A stretch of 41,539 nucleotides of DNA from Collimonas sp. OK242 (GTDB taxonomy: Bacteria > Pseudomonadota > Gammaproteobacteria > Burkholderiales > Burkholderiaceae_D), in contig NZ_FNOR01000025.1 of the NCBI RefSeq assembly GCF_900107095.1, positions 1 to 41,539 on the forward strand. The letters run 5' to 3'. Within the stretch, counting starts at the first letter, position 1; every line of letters begins with the position of its first letter. Both the position numbers and the translations under genes were made by a program. A model generated the notes under the pieces. That model worked only from the letters and a program-made list of their open reading frames with translations. It ran no database searches and was not told the DNA's origin. Positions 1 to 8,989 of the stretch are shown here, piece by piece.

Positions 1-326
1 ACCAGCTTGGGCTCGAAGCTCGCCAGCCGGTCGCGGGGAATGTCCAGGTGCAGTTCGCCGCCTGGCGTCAGCACCTTCTTCGGGCTGCTGCCATTGCGGT
101 GGTTCTGGCTCGCTTCGCCTTCGCTAGCCAGATGATGGCTCAACTCCGCCGTCAACATACGCTCGGCCAACATCTTCTTGAGCTGCCCAGCCAGGCCAGA
201 TTCGCCAAGGATCGACTCGGCGTCCTTGTTCTGCACTTGGGCCAGCAACTGGTCGATCAGCTCGACTGGGATGAGGCTAGGTGCTTTCTGCTTCTTCGGT
301 TTCTTTGTGGTCATTACGTCAGTCAT
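1..326 (-). CDS. IS256-family transposase, N-terminal part (runs off left edge)
   Basis: The minus strand reads an N-terminus typical of IS256-family (mutator-type) DDE transposases: a Lys-rich start (MTDVMTTKKPKKQK), then IDQLLAQVQ, LKKMLAERML, the ELSHHL segment and the motif GELHLDIPRDR before the window ends. Only about 108 residues are visible; full-length members have about 400, and the DDE catalytic residues lie outside the window. No stop or frameshift is seen in the visible part, so the element may be intact. The start is the ATG complementary to 324-326, about 55 bp from the presumed element end. Family assignment rests on sequence resemblance recognised by eye. Confidence 0.85.
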   Translation of the reverse strand, partial: MTDVMTTKKPKKQKAPSLIPVELIDQLLAQVQNKDAESILGESGLAGQLKKMLAERMLTAELSHHLASEGEASQNHRNGSSPKKVLTPGGELHLDIPRDRLASFEPKL

Positions 327-360
327 GGAATTTCCCTTTCGGTATTATTTCATGACCCCG

Positions 361-385
361 TTCACACAGAAAATCTGACAGGCTC
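361..385. repeat. Putative terminal inverted repeat of the IS256-type element
   Basis: Upstream of the transposase start lies TTCACACAGAAAATCTGACA, which fits the pattern of IS256-family ends read outward (TT-rich, ACACA, then a GAC/GACA step). The other end of the element is outside the window, so neither the matching repeat nor a target duplication can be checked. The right boundary is approximate. Confidence 0.4.
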
Positions 386-478
386 GGATATTTCATCTCT
401 GTTACGACCGAATAATTCTATCGATCTATTCATTCCATAAGCTTACAACAGCCCCTTTTCCAAACAAATGCACTCAGT

Positions 479-1522
479 TCACTCGAACAACTCCAACCAC
501 TCCAACCCATTCATCCCAATGTTGCCACTCGCAATCACCCGCGCACCATCATCGTTAGGAAATACCCGCTGCAGCAGAGCGAAATAGGCGGCGTTGCGCA
601 CGCCGTTTAAGTGTCCGCCATTGCTGTCGTAGTAAGGGAAGTTCTCCGGGTGTAGCGTCCATGCGGCGGCTTGCCGATAGGCGGCTGCCAATTTGTTGCC
701 TTGTGGCGTTTGCCATACACTGCGTCCTGCAATCTCAAAGATGCGCGCCGCTGCCGTGGTTGGCAGCAAGGTGTAGTGCGTGTAGCTTAGGCCGTTGACT
801 CCCTTGTGCGTTCCCCCACAATAATTGTTTGTGTCACTGCGGCAGATTTCCAACGGCAGCGATCCGTCTGGCGCCACCTCACTGTCCATCAGCACCAGCC
901 AGCGTACCCTAGCTTGCTCGAGCAAGGCGGTGTCGCCGGTGTATGCGGCGATGGCTACATTGAGGAAAACACCCCAATTGGCGTGATTGTTCTTGCGGTC
1001 GCTATGCGATAGAGGTAAGGCGATGTCGGTGAGGAGGTGCCGGAATGACTGATCATTCCAACTCTCCACATCGCGCACCATCGAGGCGGCTAGGATGTAC
1101 TGTGGCAGGTCGAAATTGATTTCCGATGCGCCCTGCTCCGACTTCACCTCTCGCATGGTATCGGCCCATGCGCCAATAATGGACTGGGCATGCTTCGCAT
1201 AAAGTGGGTTCTGCGACACTGCATAGCACAGTGCAGCGCGCCAGGCCATCGTGCCATCGATCGAGAAGCGCTTGGACATGTCCGTCTCAACAACGCCGCC
1301 CGAGGTGTAGTGCGGCGGCGGGGAAAATACGGAGACGGGCGCAGCGCGCGTATCGATTTCCTTGTCGCAGCGCCGGATGAGCGGCGCGATGCGAGCCGGC
1401 TGGGCGCGCAAGGACTGAATCTCAGTCTCAGTGAGCCAAAGATTTGCGGTGGCTGTAGATGCGGTAGCGATTGGCGATGTCAACGCGATGGCTACAGCCA
1501 CAAAGGCGAGGATACGAGTCAT
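479..1522 (-). CDS. Secreted alginate lyase family protein (PL5-like)
   Basis: A 347-residue protein with a cleavable signal peptide (hydrophobic residues 4-20, Ala-rich cleavage region near 22-26) and an alginate-lyase-type alpha-barrel domain. Visible hallmarks are NNHANWG at 178-184, containing the conserved Asn/His of the family, and the segment DGSLPLEICR at 219-228, which in the family runs directly into an L-x-Y-x-x-Y motif. Here that motif (LSYTHY, 245-250) comes after about 16 extra residues with two asparagines and a Cys, an unusual insertion close to the active site. The expected role is periplasmic or extracellular beta-elimination of a uronate polymer such as alginate; substrate is not settled. 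It is monocistronic, with a weak GGA about 10 bases before the ATG. Confidence 0.8.
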   Translation of the reverse strand: MTRILAFVAVAIALTSPIATASTATANLWLTETEIQSLRAQPARIAPLIRRCDKEIDTRAAPVSVFSPPPHYTSGGVVETDMSKRFSIDGTMAWRAALCYAVSQNPLYAKHAQSIIGAWADTMREVKSEQGASEINFDLPQYILAASMVRDVESWNDQSFRHLLTDIALPLSHSDRKNNHANWGVFLNVAIAAYTGDTALLEQARVRWLVLMDSEVAPDGSLPLEICRSDTNNYCGGTHKGVNGLSYTHYTLLPTTAAARIFEIAGRSVWQTPQGNKLAAAYRQAAAWTLHPENFPYYDSNGGHLNGVRNAAYFALLQRVFPNDDGARVIASGNIGMNGLEWLELFE

Positions 1523-1710
1523 GGGCGTAAGTCCATTCGAATCAAAGTGAGGTTACGATTTGGTCGAAATTGTTCGAACGTAACCGTCAGCGAGTATTTC
1601 AGTCTGTTCACTTTCGCGCGTGATCTCACGATAAATAAATACTGAGGCAGCAAACCGATGTGCGACCGCATTGAGAGAACTCCCGGATGAAGCACAGTGT
1701 TTCCTGGACT

Positions 1711-3111
1711 TTAAACCACAGCAGCGCTGAACGACTCGGGCCGCCGCGCAAGCAGATGAGACAGCCGTTGAAGACCCGCCTGTAAGCGTCCACGGTCCTT
1801 GATGCTACCCAAAGAGATCCGAATTGCATTCACTGATCCGCTGCCAGTTGCGAATGCCTCCGCCGGCGTGACTGCGATGCCCTCGCTGTCGGCTGCACGC
1901 GCAAGCTGTGAGGAGCTCCAATACGCCGGCAACTCGAGCCATACATGCAGGCCGTCTCCGGCGCCGCTGTACCGCCCCGCCAGAATATCCCGAGCCATCC
2001 AGTGGCGCAGGCGCGCCTCGCTGCGTACGCCTTCCATCAATCCGTCAGCCGAACCGTCGAGGATCCACTGAGTGGCCAGTGCGGCCGTCAGAGGAGCGGC
2101 CATCAGCGCAAATGATCTTAGCGCGACCAGGAAACGTTCGCGTTCGTGCGGGGCGCGTATCAGCACGAAGGCGACACGCAAGCCGGGCGTCAGGCATTTC
2201 GACAGGGTTGAGATGTAGTACACCTGTTCCGGGGCAAACGTGGCAATAGGTGGTGGCGGGGCATCGGCAAGTAGCCAGTAGGGATCGTCCTCGACGATGC
2301 GCACATTGCAGCGCTTCGCGATGCTGGCGAGCTCCTTGCGCCGGCGTTCCGGAATGGTGATGGCGGTCGGGTTCTGTAATGTCGGATTGAGGTAGACCAG
2401 CCCAGGCTTGTGCTGGCGGCACGCTTCCTCAAGCATCTCAGGCACCATCCCGTGCTTGTCCGCTTCCACCGCAATGAGGTGCCGGCCGAATTGGGTCGCT
2501 GCGGCACGCAAGCCGGGATAACTCGTTGGTTCTGCCAGGATGACGTCGCCAGGCTCCGTCAGCGCAAGGATCAATGCGGCGATCGCCGCTTGCGCACCCG
2601 GACAGACAACAACCTGTCGAGAATCCAGATGTCCAAACATCGGTTCGAGCCATTTGGCTCCAGCCTTACGGTCGGAGTCGCTTCCCCCGGCCAAGTGGTA
2701 AGACATCAGCAATTCATTATCTGCCCTCATCAGTACTTGAGACAAACCTTGTTTCAACATGTCGTCGAAGTCCACGCCATCCGGCGGTGGTGGGGTATTC
2801 ATGCTCAGGTCGAGGATAGCGTTCAATTCGACTTTCGGCGCCGCGACATAAGTGCCTCGAGCGCCGCGGCCCTCCAACAAGTTGCGGCGTCTGGCTTCGT
2901 CGTATGCGCGCGTGATCGTCGTCAGGTCGACGTCCAGCTGTGCTGCCAACTGGCGCTGCGGAGGTAGACGGTCACCCGGTTTCAGCGATCCTTCTACCAC
3001 CGCCGCCTGCAACGCATCCGCAATCTGCAAAAAACGTGGCCCGCCGTGCACGGCCAATCGCGGCAACCAGATTGGCAAATTTTCATCTTGCATGTTTTTC
3101 AACTGGGACAT
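1711..3111 (-). CDS. MocR-type regulator: GntR winged helix fused to aminotransferase-like domain
   Basis: The 466-residue protein has an N-terminal GntR-type winged helix (about 24-95; SLKPGDRLPPQRQLAAQLDV followed by LTTITRAYDE) and a C-terminal fold-type I aminotransferase domain (about 115-455). The PLP site is complete: NPT at 242-244, the EDDPYW segment (Asp275, Tyr278) and the Schiff-base lysine K305 in TLSKCLTPGLR. Such proteins bind PLP as an effector and usually control amino-acid, PLP or amine metabolism. The effector is unknown because no obvious target enzyme is adjacent. The divergent neighbour is the small membrane protein starting at 3392, across a 280-bp gap that probably carries the operator. 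Confidence 0.9.
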   Translation of the reverse strand: MSQLKNMQDENLPIWLPRLAVHGGPRFLQIADALQAAVVEGSLKPGDRLPPQRQLAAQLDVDLTTITRAYDEARRRNLLEGRGARGTYVAAPKVELNAILDLSMNTPPPPDGVDFDDMLKQGLSQVLMRADNELLMSYHLAGGSDSDRKAGAKWLEPMFGHLDSRQVVVCPGAQAAIAALILALTEPGDVILAEPTSYPGLRAAATQFGRHLIAVEADKHGMVPEMLEEACRQHKPGLVYLNPTLQNPTAITIPERRRKELASIAKRCNVRIVEDDPYWLLADAPPPPIATFAPEQVYYISTLSKCLTPGLRVAFVLIRAPHERERFLVALRSFALMAAPLTAALATQWILDGSADGLMEGVRSEARLRHWMARDILAGRYSGAGDGLHVWLELPAYWSSSQLARAADSEGIAVTPAEAFATGSGSVNAIRISLGSIKDRGRLQAGLQRLSHLLARRPESFSAAVV

Positions 3112-3391
3112 TTTGTCTCAATGTATGGAAATTGCTTTTAAGTAGTATGCATCAGGATTTGCAGCAACACTATCCTTGCATGGCAGTCGTTGACGTTTTC
3201 TCCTCTCTCATCTGCATTCGGCAAATCACTCCGCTGGATGCCATTCTTATTTCATAGGTAGATGTAATGAAAGATTCAAGCAGGATGCCTGAGGGGATGG
3301 TTTGAACAAAAAATGAAGCTGCTGAAGCAGCGTTTTAAGGTAGTGCTCCTCACGATAGATAATCTCAAGTAATACCCTGGAAATACTCAAA

Positions 3392-3628
3392 ATGATGGAT
3401 TGGATCCCTATAGTCTTCGTTACGTTCAAGGTTCTCGTGCTCGGCACGGGCATGTTCTTCGCCATCAAGTGGCATTACGATCAAGGGAAGAAGGAGGAGG
3501 AGGAGAAGCGCGCGGTGCTACGCGCGGGCGGCAAGGTGGCCGCAGTCTACGTGCTATCGCTCTTGGGCCTGGTGCTCGTCACCTTCGTCCTTGCCAGGAT
3601 GCTCGGTTTGGACTTGACCTTCCCATGA
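3392..3628 (+). CDS. Small two-helix membrane protein, unknown function
   Basis: A 78-residue protein, or 77 if the second of two consecutive ATGs is used. It has two strongly hydrophobic segments (about 4-24 and 49-70) around a highly charged loop containing YDQGKKEEEEKR. The composition and topology look like a genuine inner-membrane protein and not a chance frame. No family is recognised. The upstream bases show only a weak ribosome-binding site (GGAAA). It lies divergent from the MocR regulator, which may or may not control it. Confidence 0.6.
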   Translation: MMDWIPIVFVTFKVLVLGTGMFFAIKWHYDQGKKEEEEKRAVLRAGGKVAAVYVLSLLGLVLVTFVLARMLGLDLTFP

Positions 3629-3629
3629 T

Positions 3630-3718
3630 GGCAAAGAATAGTCGGCCGATATCCAGTGATGCGGCAGCAATTCCCCGATGCGGCTATTGGGCAGCGTCGG
3701 CAGGCGGGTCAGAGTGAA
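3630..3718 (-). pseudogene. IS66-family transposase (TnpC) C-terminal scar
   Basis: On the minus strand, in a single frame, the residues FTLTRLPTLPNSRIGELLPH can be read. This resembles the extreme C-terminus of IS66-type transposases (a run ending in RI-x-ELLPH-x-W). Nothing upstream in this frame extends the protein and no other part of the element is seen, so this is a short relic. The match is recognised by eye over about 25 residues only. Confidence 0.5.
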
Positions 3719-3866
3719 TCGCCACGAATCTGCTAGACACTCGCTTGCCGTTTAAGCTTCATCGAAGGCAGGGACCGGACAAATGTCGCGATGAGGCCTG
3801 CGACCAACGCAGACGAAGCGCTAGTTAGACTTCAATTCCATTCTCAACTGTTCCGAGAATCCCTAT

Positions 3867-5054
3867 TTACGCCGCGCCACCTTGTTTAGGAACTACCTCT
3901 TCCCGGGTTGCCATTGCCTGTCCATTCGGACCGTTAACCGAATACATCCTTGCACGCAGCTCCATGAATGGTGTTTCTACCAATCGAAAGAGCAACCATC
4001 CTCCAAAGAGACTTACAGTCATGATGATGCCTATTCCAAAAACCGAATCGGTATCAATACCGATTTTGGTTAACGGTGAAATTGCCAATTTAAATATTGG
4101 CTTGTGTGCCAGGTAAATTGCATACGACCACAACGCAATGCTGGCAGCGCCTGGCACACGTACCCGATGCAATACGGAGTTTGGGCTTAGCGCCGAAAGG
4201 GTCAAAATTGCAAAGCTTGTCGCCAGCAACGGATAACCGAATGTGGTCATGAAAAATCCAAATCCATAACCAGCTATTACAAGAAAATGCGAAAACAAAT
4301 AGAACATTGTTCCGACCGCCGCCAAACCGACGACAAATAGGACGTTCCCCTTTCGCAGGATTTTTGAATAGGTGGAGACATGAAAATTCTTCAGCATGGC
4401 TATTACTACGCCGGGCAGCAATTCATCGAAACGCGTAAAGCTCGAATAATAGATATGCTCGTAATAATCGTAAGCGCTAATTGCATTGTGACCATGCTCG
4501 AGCCAAGCCATACCTCTGGCGACCATGCCGGCAACGACAGCGAAGCCAATTGCAATCCATCCCAACCGTCTGGAACCTTTAAAACTGGCAACCAGCAACG
4601 CGATGGCCGGTAAAATGAGATAGAACTGTTCTTCAATGCAAAGAGACCATGAATGGGTAAAAGTCTGGCCGGGACGAAGGCCGAAATTTTGCGTAAATGT
4701 CAAAAACTGCCATGTCGGGGCCGCCCCTTTTTCTCCCAACGCGAACGGAAAAATAAAGTACATTGCCAAGATAAAGTAATAATTTGGCAAAGTGCGAAGC
4801 AATCGCTTGATATAGAACGTTTTCAGCGAAAAATCCCGCCTCTGTGCAATCGGCGAGAGTATCTGGTTCCCAATCAAATATCCGCTCAGCACAAAAAACA
4901 GGTCGACACCAGTCCATCCGATTTCAGTCATGAAGCCAAATGTATTTTTCCCACTTACCACCACCATGTAGTGGTACGCCAATACCAGGACAATCGCAGC
5001 AGCGCGCAGCGTGTCAAGCCCATTTAGGCGAGCCACCGTCTTATATTCATTCAT
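3867..5054 (-). CDS. Acyltransferase 3 (OafA/YrhL-type) membrane O-acyltransferase
   Basis: A 395-residue integral membrane protein with about ten hydrophobic helices. It starts with the family signature LNGLDTLRAAAIVLVLAYHY, has the conserved GVDLFFVLSGYLIG segment near residues 49-62, and TFTHSWSLCIEEQFYLILP about 130-150, whose SLCIEEQFY is typical of this family. Such proteins transfer acetyl or other acyl groups across the inner membrane to O-antigen, exopolysaccharide or peptidoglycan sugars. The acceptor here is unknown; no polysaccharide cluster is adjacent. Base composition is visibly more A+T rich than the downstream operons, as is that of the neighbouring gene at 5173, suggesting joint acquisition. 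The ribosome-binding site is weak. Confidence 0.88.
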   Translation of the reverse strand: MNEYKTVARLNGLDTLRAAAIVLVLAYHYMVVVSGKNTFGFMTEIGWTGVDLFFVLSGYLIGNQILSPIAQRRDFSLKTFYIKRLLRTLPNYYFILAMYFIFPFALGEKGAAPTWQFLTFTQNFGLRPGQTFTHSWSLCIEEQFYLILPAIALLVASFKGSRRLGWIAIGFAVVAGMVARGMAWLEHGHNAISAYDYYEHIYYSSFTRFDELLPGVVIAMLKNFHVSTYSKILRKGNVLFVVGLAAVGTMFYLFSHFLVIAGYGFGFFMTTFGYPLLATSFAILTLSALSPNSVLHRVRVPGAASIALWSYAIYLAHKPIFKLAISPLTKIGIDTDSVFGIGIIMTVSLFGGWLLFRLVETPFMELRARMYSVNGPNGQAMATREEVVPKQGGAA

Positions 5055-5172
5055 GTTGCGGCATTCTTTCCGAGTTGTTCGTATAATTTTTAGCGAGGGT
5101 TGATACTTCGGGAAATGGGTCCGTTACAGTCACTGCTCGGCACAGCCAAACATCTGAGATCTGAGCGGGCAC

Positions 5173-5880
5173 TCAAGGCATTGTCAAATCGAATGATTGG
5201 AGAAGCTCTTTCAAGTGACAGTACTCAGGGTCTCTGAGCTCTTTCATTGATGTCTCCAATATAGTAAGCAACGGGCCTACGATTTCAGTGCCGAATATTT
5301 TTTCATTTTCAATACGACGCAAAACGCTAAAAAAATCCTGATTAGAGATACTTGCTCGTCGAAAGCAATTTATCGTGTATTTAACAAAGCCAGGTGCATC
5401 AACAAATGATCCCCTCTTTTGACCGACAATTTGTATGTCGCAATTATCGGGTTGCTTCGAATCACTTACAAACGCAAAATCAATATCGGAGCCATATTCC
5501 GACGTAAACGTTACATACCAGCACTTACGAAAACTCTGATATGGGAACCAAATCGTCGTCATATTCCAGTCGGACCCATCGAATCCAATTTTTGGGAATG
5601 CGTCGGCTAGCATAGATAATTGGCTCCCCAAATTTTTGGTTACTGTCGCGGCCATGCTGTAAGAGTCGCTATCCGGCGCGGTTGACTTCCCCGCAATGAA
5701 AATTTTTAGCTCATCATCCCAAGGGCAGAACTGACTGAGGCGCTGGTCAATTTCGGTAATCCTTTCCACGCTAGCCACCCAGCATTGATCCAGAATAGCG
5801 GGAGCCATAGCGTCTTCAATGGTCGATATGGTTTCCCTCTGAAGTGTGGAATTTAGAATTGTGGGTCGCAGTGTGTTCAA
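5173..5880 (-). CDS. Unknown AT-rich soluble protein
   Basis: Up to 235 residues if the TTG at 5878-5880 is used; the next in-frame ATG (5808) would give 211 residues and has GAAGA upstream, so the start is unsettled. No signal peptide, membrane segment or known domain is recognised. The protein is acidic and aromatic-rich in the middle (for example WNMTTIWFPYQSFRKCWYVTF) and looks globular. The gene is clearly A+T rich relative to the window and sits just upstream of the O-acyltransferase on the same strand with a gap of about 120 bp. It is probably a recently acquired accessory gene; function cannot be given. Confidence 0.6.
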   Translation of the reverse strand: MNTLRPTILNSTLQRETISTIEDAMAPAILDQCWVASVERITEIDQRLSQFCPWDDELKIFIAGKSTAPDSDSYSMAATVTKNLGSQLSMLADAFPKIGFDGSDWNMTTIWFPYQSFRKCWYVTFTSEYGSDIDFAFVSDSKQPDNCDIQIVGQKRGSFVDAPGFVKYTINCFRRASISNQDFFSVLRRIENEKIFGTEIVGPLLTILETSMKELRDPEYCHLKELLQSFDLTMP

Positions 5881-6145
5881 CTTGGGAATTCGATCAGAGG
5901 TATTTGATTGAAGTTTCGATGGAAATTAATTATCTCAACGTCACCGCGAAAAATTAGTAATATATTATCGAATTATCTGCCGCCACGAACGTCGCACATT
6001 GGCCGATTGCTGCCTCGTCTTGCGAAAACTAATCAATAGACCACCAGAGTTCGAGGGAAAAGTATCGATTACCAGCGATGAAAATTTCCATGCGCAGACG
6101 AAAATAGACAAACTTCAGGCTCTGGGCGGCACACCGCCAATAAAA
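5881..6145. other. Intergenic stretch without a gene
   Basis: About 265 bp of A+T-rich sequence lies upstream of the orphan gene at 5173. No reading frame with coding character, repeat or confident promoter was seen. It presumably contains the promoter for the minus-strand orphan gene and ends at the terminator of the arabinofuranosidase gene. Confidence 0.5.
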
Positions 6146-6178
6146 AGCGGTGGCGGCCCATGAGGACCAGCCACCGCG
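6146..6178 (-). terminator. Rho-independent terminator of the GH54 gene
   Basis: Read on the minus strand, GCGGTGGC and GCCACCGC form a perfect 8-bp stem around a 15-base loop, followed by CTTTTTATT-like T-rich sequence. It lies about 55 bp past the stop codon of the arabinofuranosidase-like gene. Confidence 0.8.
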
Positions 6179-6232
6179 TCTTGGTTTAGTTCAACTGGAT
6201 ATTAGTCGAATCCATTCTTCATAAAAGAATAG

Positions 6233-7735
6233 TTATTGCAGCTGCCATTGTTGGCAAGCATTATTGAGCCAGTCCCATTGCTGGATATTGGTCGTGTCGG
6301 CCGTGCCACAGTTGGAAACATCCAACACCTTTCCGCTATTGCGCGAGGTCAAGCGGAACCAGGGAGCGGTGGTCGTTGTTACCTGCCATTGCTGACTGGT
6401 GCTACTGCTGCAGGTATTTTGGATCACGTTGCCGCCATTGGCTGTGGAAGATCCGCTGACATCCAGGCACATGCCACTGTGCTCGCTATAAATACTGGAG
6501 TATCCGTTGCCCAAGTCCACCATTTGCCAATTCTGCCAAGCAAACCCATTGCACGTGTAGAGGTCGACATTGCTACCCGCACTGGTATTGGGTTGCTGAA
6601 CGTCCATGCACTTGCTGCTGTTTTGGTTGACAAGTTTTTTATAAGAACTCAGGGCATTTCCGCTGTAACCCGCTGCAACGATATTGACCTGCACGGCGTT
6701 TTCGGTTGCATCAGAAGGCTTGCCTGTTGTCATTGCGCCTTCATAGAAATTACCGACTGCCACCTTGCTGTTGTCGCCGCCAATACCCAAAATAATGGCA
6801 CCTTCTTTGTGGAAAGGCACATATCCTGACGTAGTAGGTAGCGGCCCCGCATAATCGGTTTTTAACGCGCCAGTTTGGGCATCGCCATCCCTAATGGAAT
6901 ATGTCGTGGCGTCTTGTTTAATCATGGCCGTGACAAAAGTGGTATTGCGGCCAGTATTATTCGTATTGCTTCCGTTGCCGCCCAGGAATAGACCATTCTC
7001 AAGGTCTGCCATGACCCAGGGGCCAGATCCGGTACATGCGAACCAGCACAGAGTGCCAAAGTAGACCGCATTCATGTGTCCATTGCCAGTATCAAGGTTA
7101 TTTGTCTCGGCATTACCATAATCAAAGCAGCAACCATTATTCACATGGGTAGCACTGGTAACCATGTATGCGCCTTCTGATGCGCTGCCGGTTGCAATGC
7201 CTGTGGTGTTGTTACGCCGATACCCGACGCCCGCGGAGATATAGACGGCATACGCAGACTTTCCGCCAATCGTCACCTTCAATGCGGTGGCACTGCCTGT
7301 GATGTCTGCGCTACCGTTCCCCCCGGCCGGCGCGACAGTCAAGTGATTTCCATTTGCGGTCTGGTCATAGATCGTTTCAATGGTACATACAGAACCTGCA
7401 CAGAAAGTATCTTGTGCAGCAGCATTGGCAATACCACCGGCTGTTAAAGTGCCAATATCCATGGTGGCGCCATTAGATGCGCGCTTGACCTGATACAGCT
7501 TTCCGTTATACGCCCCAAACAAGGCTCGCACTGTGCTGTGGGCCGCAGAGCACGGCGTACCTCCCGCGGCGTAAATATCACAAGTACTTGTGGCGGCCGA
7601 AGCCTTTTGCGACAAACCCACGCTGAAAAATACGATAAACGCCAAAAGCATTAAAAAGCGATTTATTGTACTTACGGCATGCCTACTCAACGGGCGGTGC
7701 CCATTCAACTCCAACTGCACGCAATGATTTTTCAT
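6233..7735 (-). CDS. Secreted GH54-type alpha-L-arabinofuranosidase with ricin-B lectin domain
   Basis: About 500 residues. The ATG at 7735 is chosen over the upstream in-frame ATG at 7747 because GGAG sits 9 bases before it. A long signal peptide (hydrophobic stretch near 28-42, ending KASAA) precedes a catalytic domain resembling the fungal AbfB/GH54 family: CDIYAAGGTPC near the start, TIYDQTANGNHL, CCFDYGNAETN (its Glu corresponds to the family nucleophile) and SDATENAVQVNIVAAGYS at the domain end. The C-terminal 130 residues form a beta-trefoil ricin-B module with three Q-x-W repeats (QNWQM, QQWQV, QQWQL), replacing the arabinose-binding CBM42 of fungal enzymes. It should release arabinose from plant arabinan or arabinoxylan. 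A terminator follows; it is monocistronic. Confidence 0.85.
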   Translation of the reverse strand: MKNHCVQLELNGHRPLSRHAVSTINRFLMLLAFIVFFSVGLSQKASAATSTCDIYAAGGTPCSAAHSTVRALFGAYNGKLYQVKRASNGATMDIGTLTAGGIANAAAQDTFCAGSVCTIETIYDQTANGNHLTVAPAGGNGSADITGSATALKVTIGGKSAYAVYISAGVGYRRNNTTGIATGSASEGAYMVTSATHVNNGCCFDYGNAETNNLDTGNGHMNAVYFGTLCWFACTGSGPWVMADLENGLFLGGNGSNTNNTGRNTTFVTAMIKQDATTYSIRDGDAQTGALKTDYAGPLPTTSGYVPFHKEGAIILGIGGDNSKVAVGNFYEGAMTTGKPSDATENAVQVNIVAAGYSGNALSSYKKLVNQNSSKCMDVQQPNTSAGSNVDLYTCNGFAWQNWQMVDLGNGYSSIYSEHSGMCLDVSGSSTANGGNVIQNTCSSSTSQQWQVTTTTAPWFRLTSRNSGKVLDVSNCGTADTTNIQQWDWLNNACQQWQLQ

Positions 7736-7972
7736 TTTAGTCTCCATAGTTATTTACTTTGATACCATGTCTCTCGACACTCCATTCCACAGGCCATTAC
7801 TTCTAAAGCCGTAAAATCCATTGCGGCAAAAACGTATTGTGTTAAGTGCCTAATAATGTGAACGTCAATGAGGTGAGGTGAGCCGATGCCGGTAAACCCG
7901 CCACACCCCGGCTTGAGCGGACCGCGTCAGCTTGGTCTCAGGTGAGCGAAATACCCTTGTGTCGCCCACGGG

Positions 7973-8569
7973 TCATACACCATCGGCGGAAGCCGGGGAC
8001 GGCCGAGAAATCTGTTTCTCCGCTTCTATTCCGCCACTGATCGGCCTGCGCGAGATCCGGGCTTCTGCGTGGCCAAGCGCATCTAAATATTCACCGGTAG
8101 CGGTTTTTTTCCGGCTCTGCACCAGATTCGACAGATCGGTGCTTGCTTGGCTGTCGCCCCGCTCTGCTAGCGTTTCGAGCTGCCTGACCAGACTTGCCGC
8201 GTCGGCGTTGATCTTGGTGCATTCAGACGATGCCGCATTCGGTTGCTGGATTCCCTGGCATGGCCATACCAGATCTAGCTTGGCGCGCAAGATCTTCGCG
8301 TCTCCATCCGCGGTAGGGACCAACGGTTCCGGATCATTCAAACAGTTCGAGGCGCCCCGCCCGTATGGGTTGCTCAGCAGCATGTCGGCGCAACGCAGGT
8401 TGCCTTGTGCCGCAACATCTGACGAATCTGCCATTGCCTGGAACTTGGCATCGGGCGGCGGCAATGGCATGGCGCTGTCTGGTTGATCAGCGCCTATCAG
8501 TAGGTAAAAGCACAGGCACGCCACGGCAATCATGCAGCATCCCGAGAATACTTTTTGAGCAACAGACAT
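7973..8569 (-). CDS. Unknown membrane-anchored or secreted protein
   Basis: A 198-residue protein. The ATG at 8569 is preferred to an in-frame ATG 17 codons upstream because AAGGAAAAG lies just before it. One hydrophobic segment (about 5-26, with Cys residues) could be an uncleaved anchor or signal peptide; the rest is polar with conserved-looking Cys pairs (CADMLLSNPYGRGASNCLND, CQGIQQ, ECTKI) that suggest periplasmic disulphides. The central layout, with short helices and the phrase ERGDSQASTDLSNLV, faintly resembles Sel1/TPR-like envelope proteins, but no family can be claimed. It lies upstream of the GH54 gene on the same strand, 237 bp away, so probably a separate unit. Confidence 0.65.
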   Translation of the reverse strand: MSVAQKVFSGCCMIAVACLCFYLLIGADQPDSAMPLPPPDAKFQAMADSSDVAAQGNLRCADMLLSNPYGRGASNCLNDPEPLVPTADGDAKILRAKLDLVWPCQGIQQPNAASSECTKINADAASLVRQLETLAERGDSQASTDLSNLVQSRKKTATGEYLDALGHAEARISRRPISGGIEAEKQISRPSPASADGV

Positions 8570-8989
8570 TTCTTCTTTTCCTTCTTTGCTGAGCTTCCAG
8601 TGACCACCTACACCGAACAATTAACGCTGGAGAGGGCATTCAGTTCGGGCGCCGGGATCAACCTCCACACAAGCCCGACTATCGCCGTCGCTCAAATCGA
8701 TTGTTCCTGGGCAATATTAGCAATCATCATTTCAGGAAGCCAATCACATGTTGCATCGGATTGATATCTATTTTCTTATTGGTCGCGTCTTCTGTGATCC
8801 TTAAACGGATCGGTGAACCAGAGAGGGATGTACTTATCAAAGAACAAAGTGCTTGTTCGACTTAACGTTTAGCCAACATCGGTATCGCATGAATCTGATC
8901 GCCGGTAGCATCACCGCGTTGCACAACGACTTGGGCAGCGGTCTTTAAGCTCGATTGTCTACAACTTTATTTTCTAGGTTCGTCCGGGG
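8570..8989. other. Intergenic stretch without a gene
   Basis: About 420 bp between the unknown membrane protein and the IS21 relic. No credible coding frame, repeat or RNA gene was recognised. Given its position next to a decayed insertion sequence it may be eroded element DNA plus the promoter for the 7973 gene. Confidence 0.45.
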
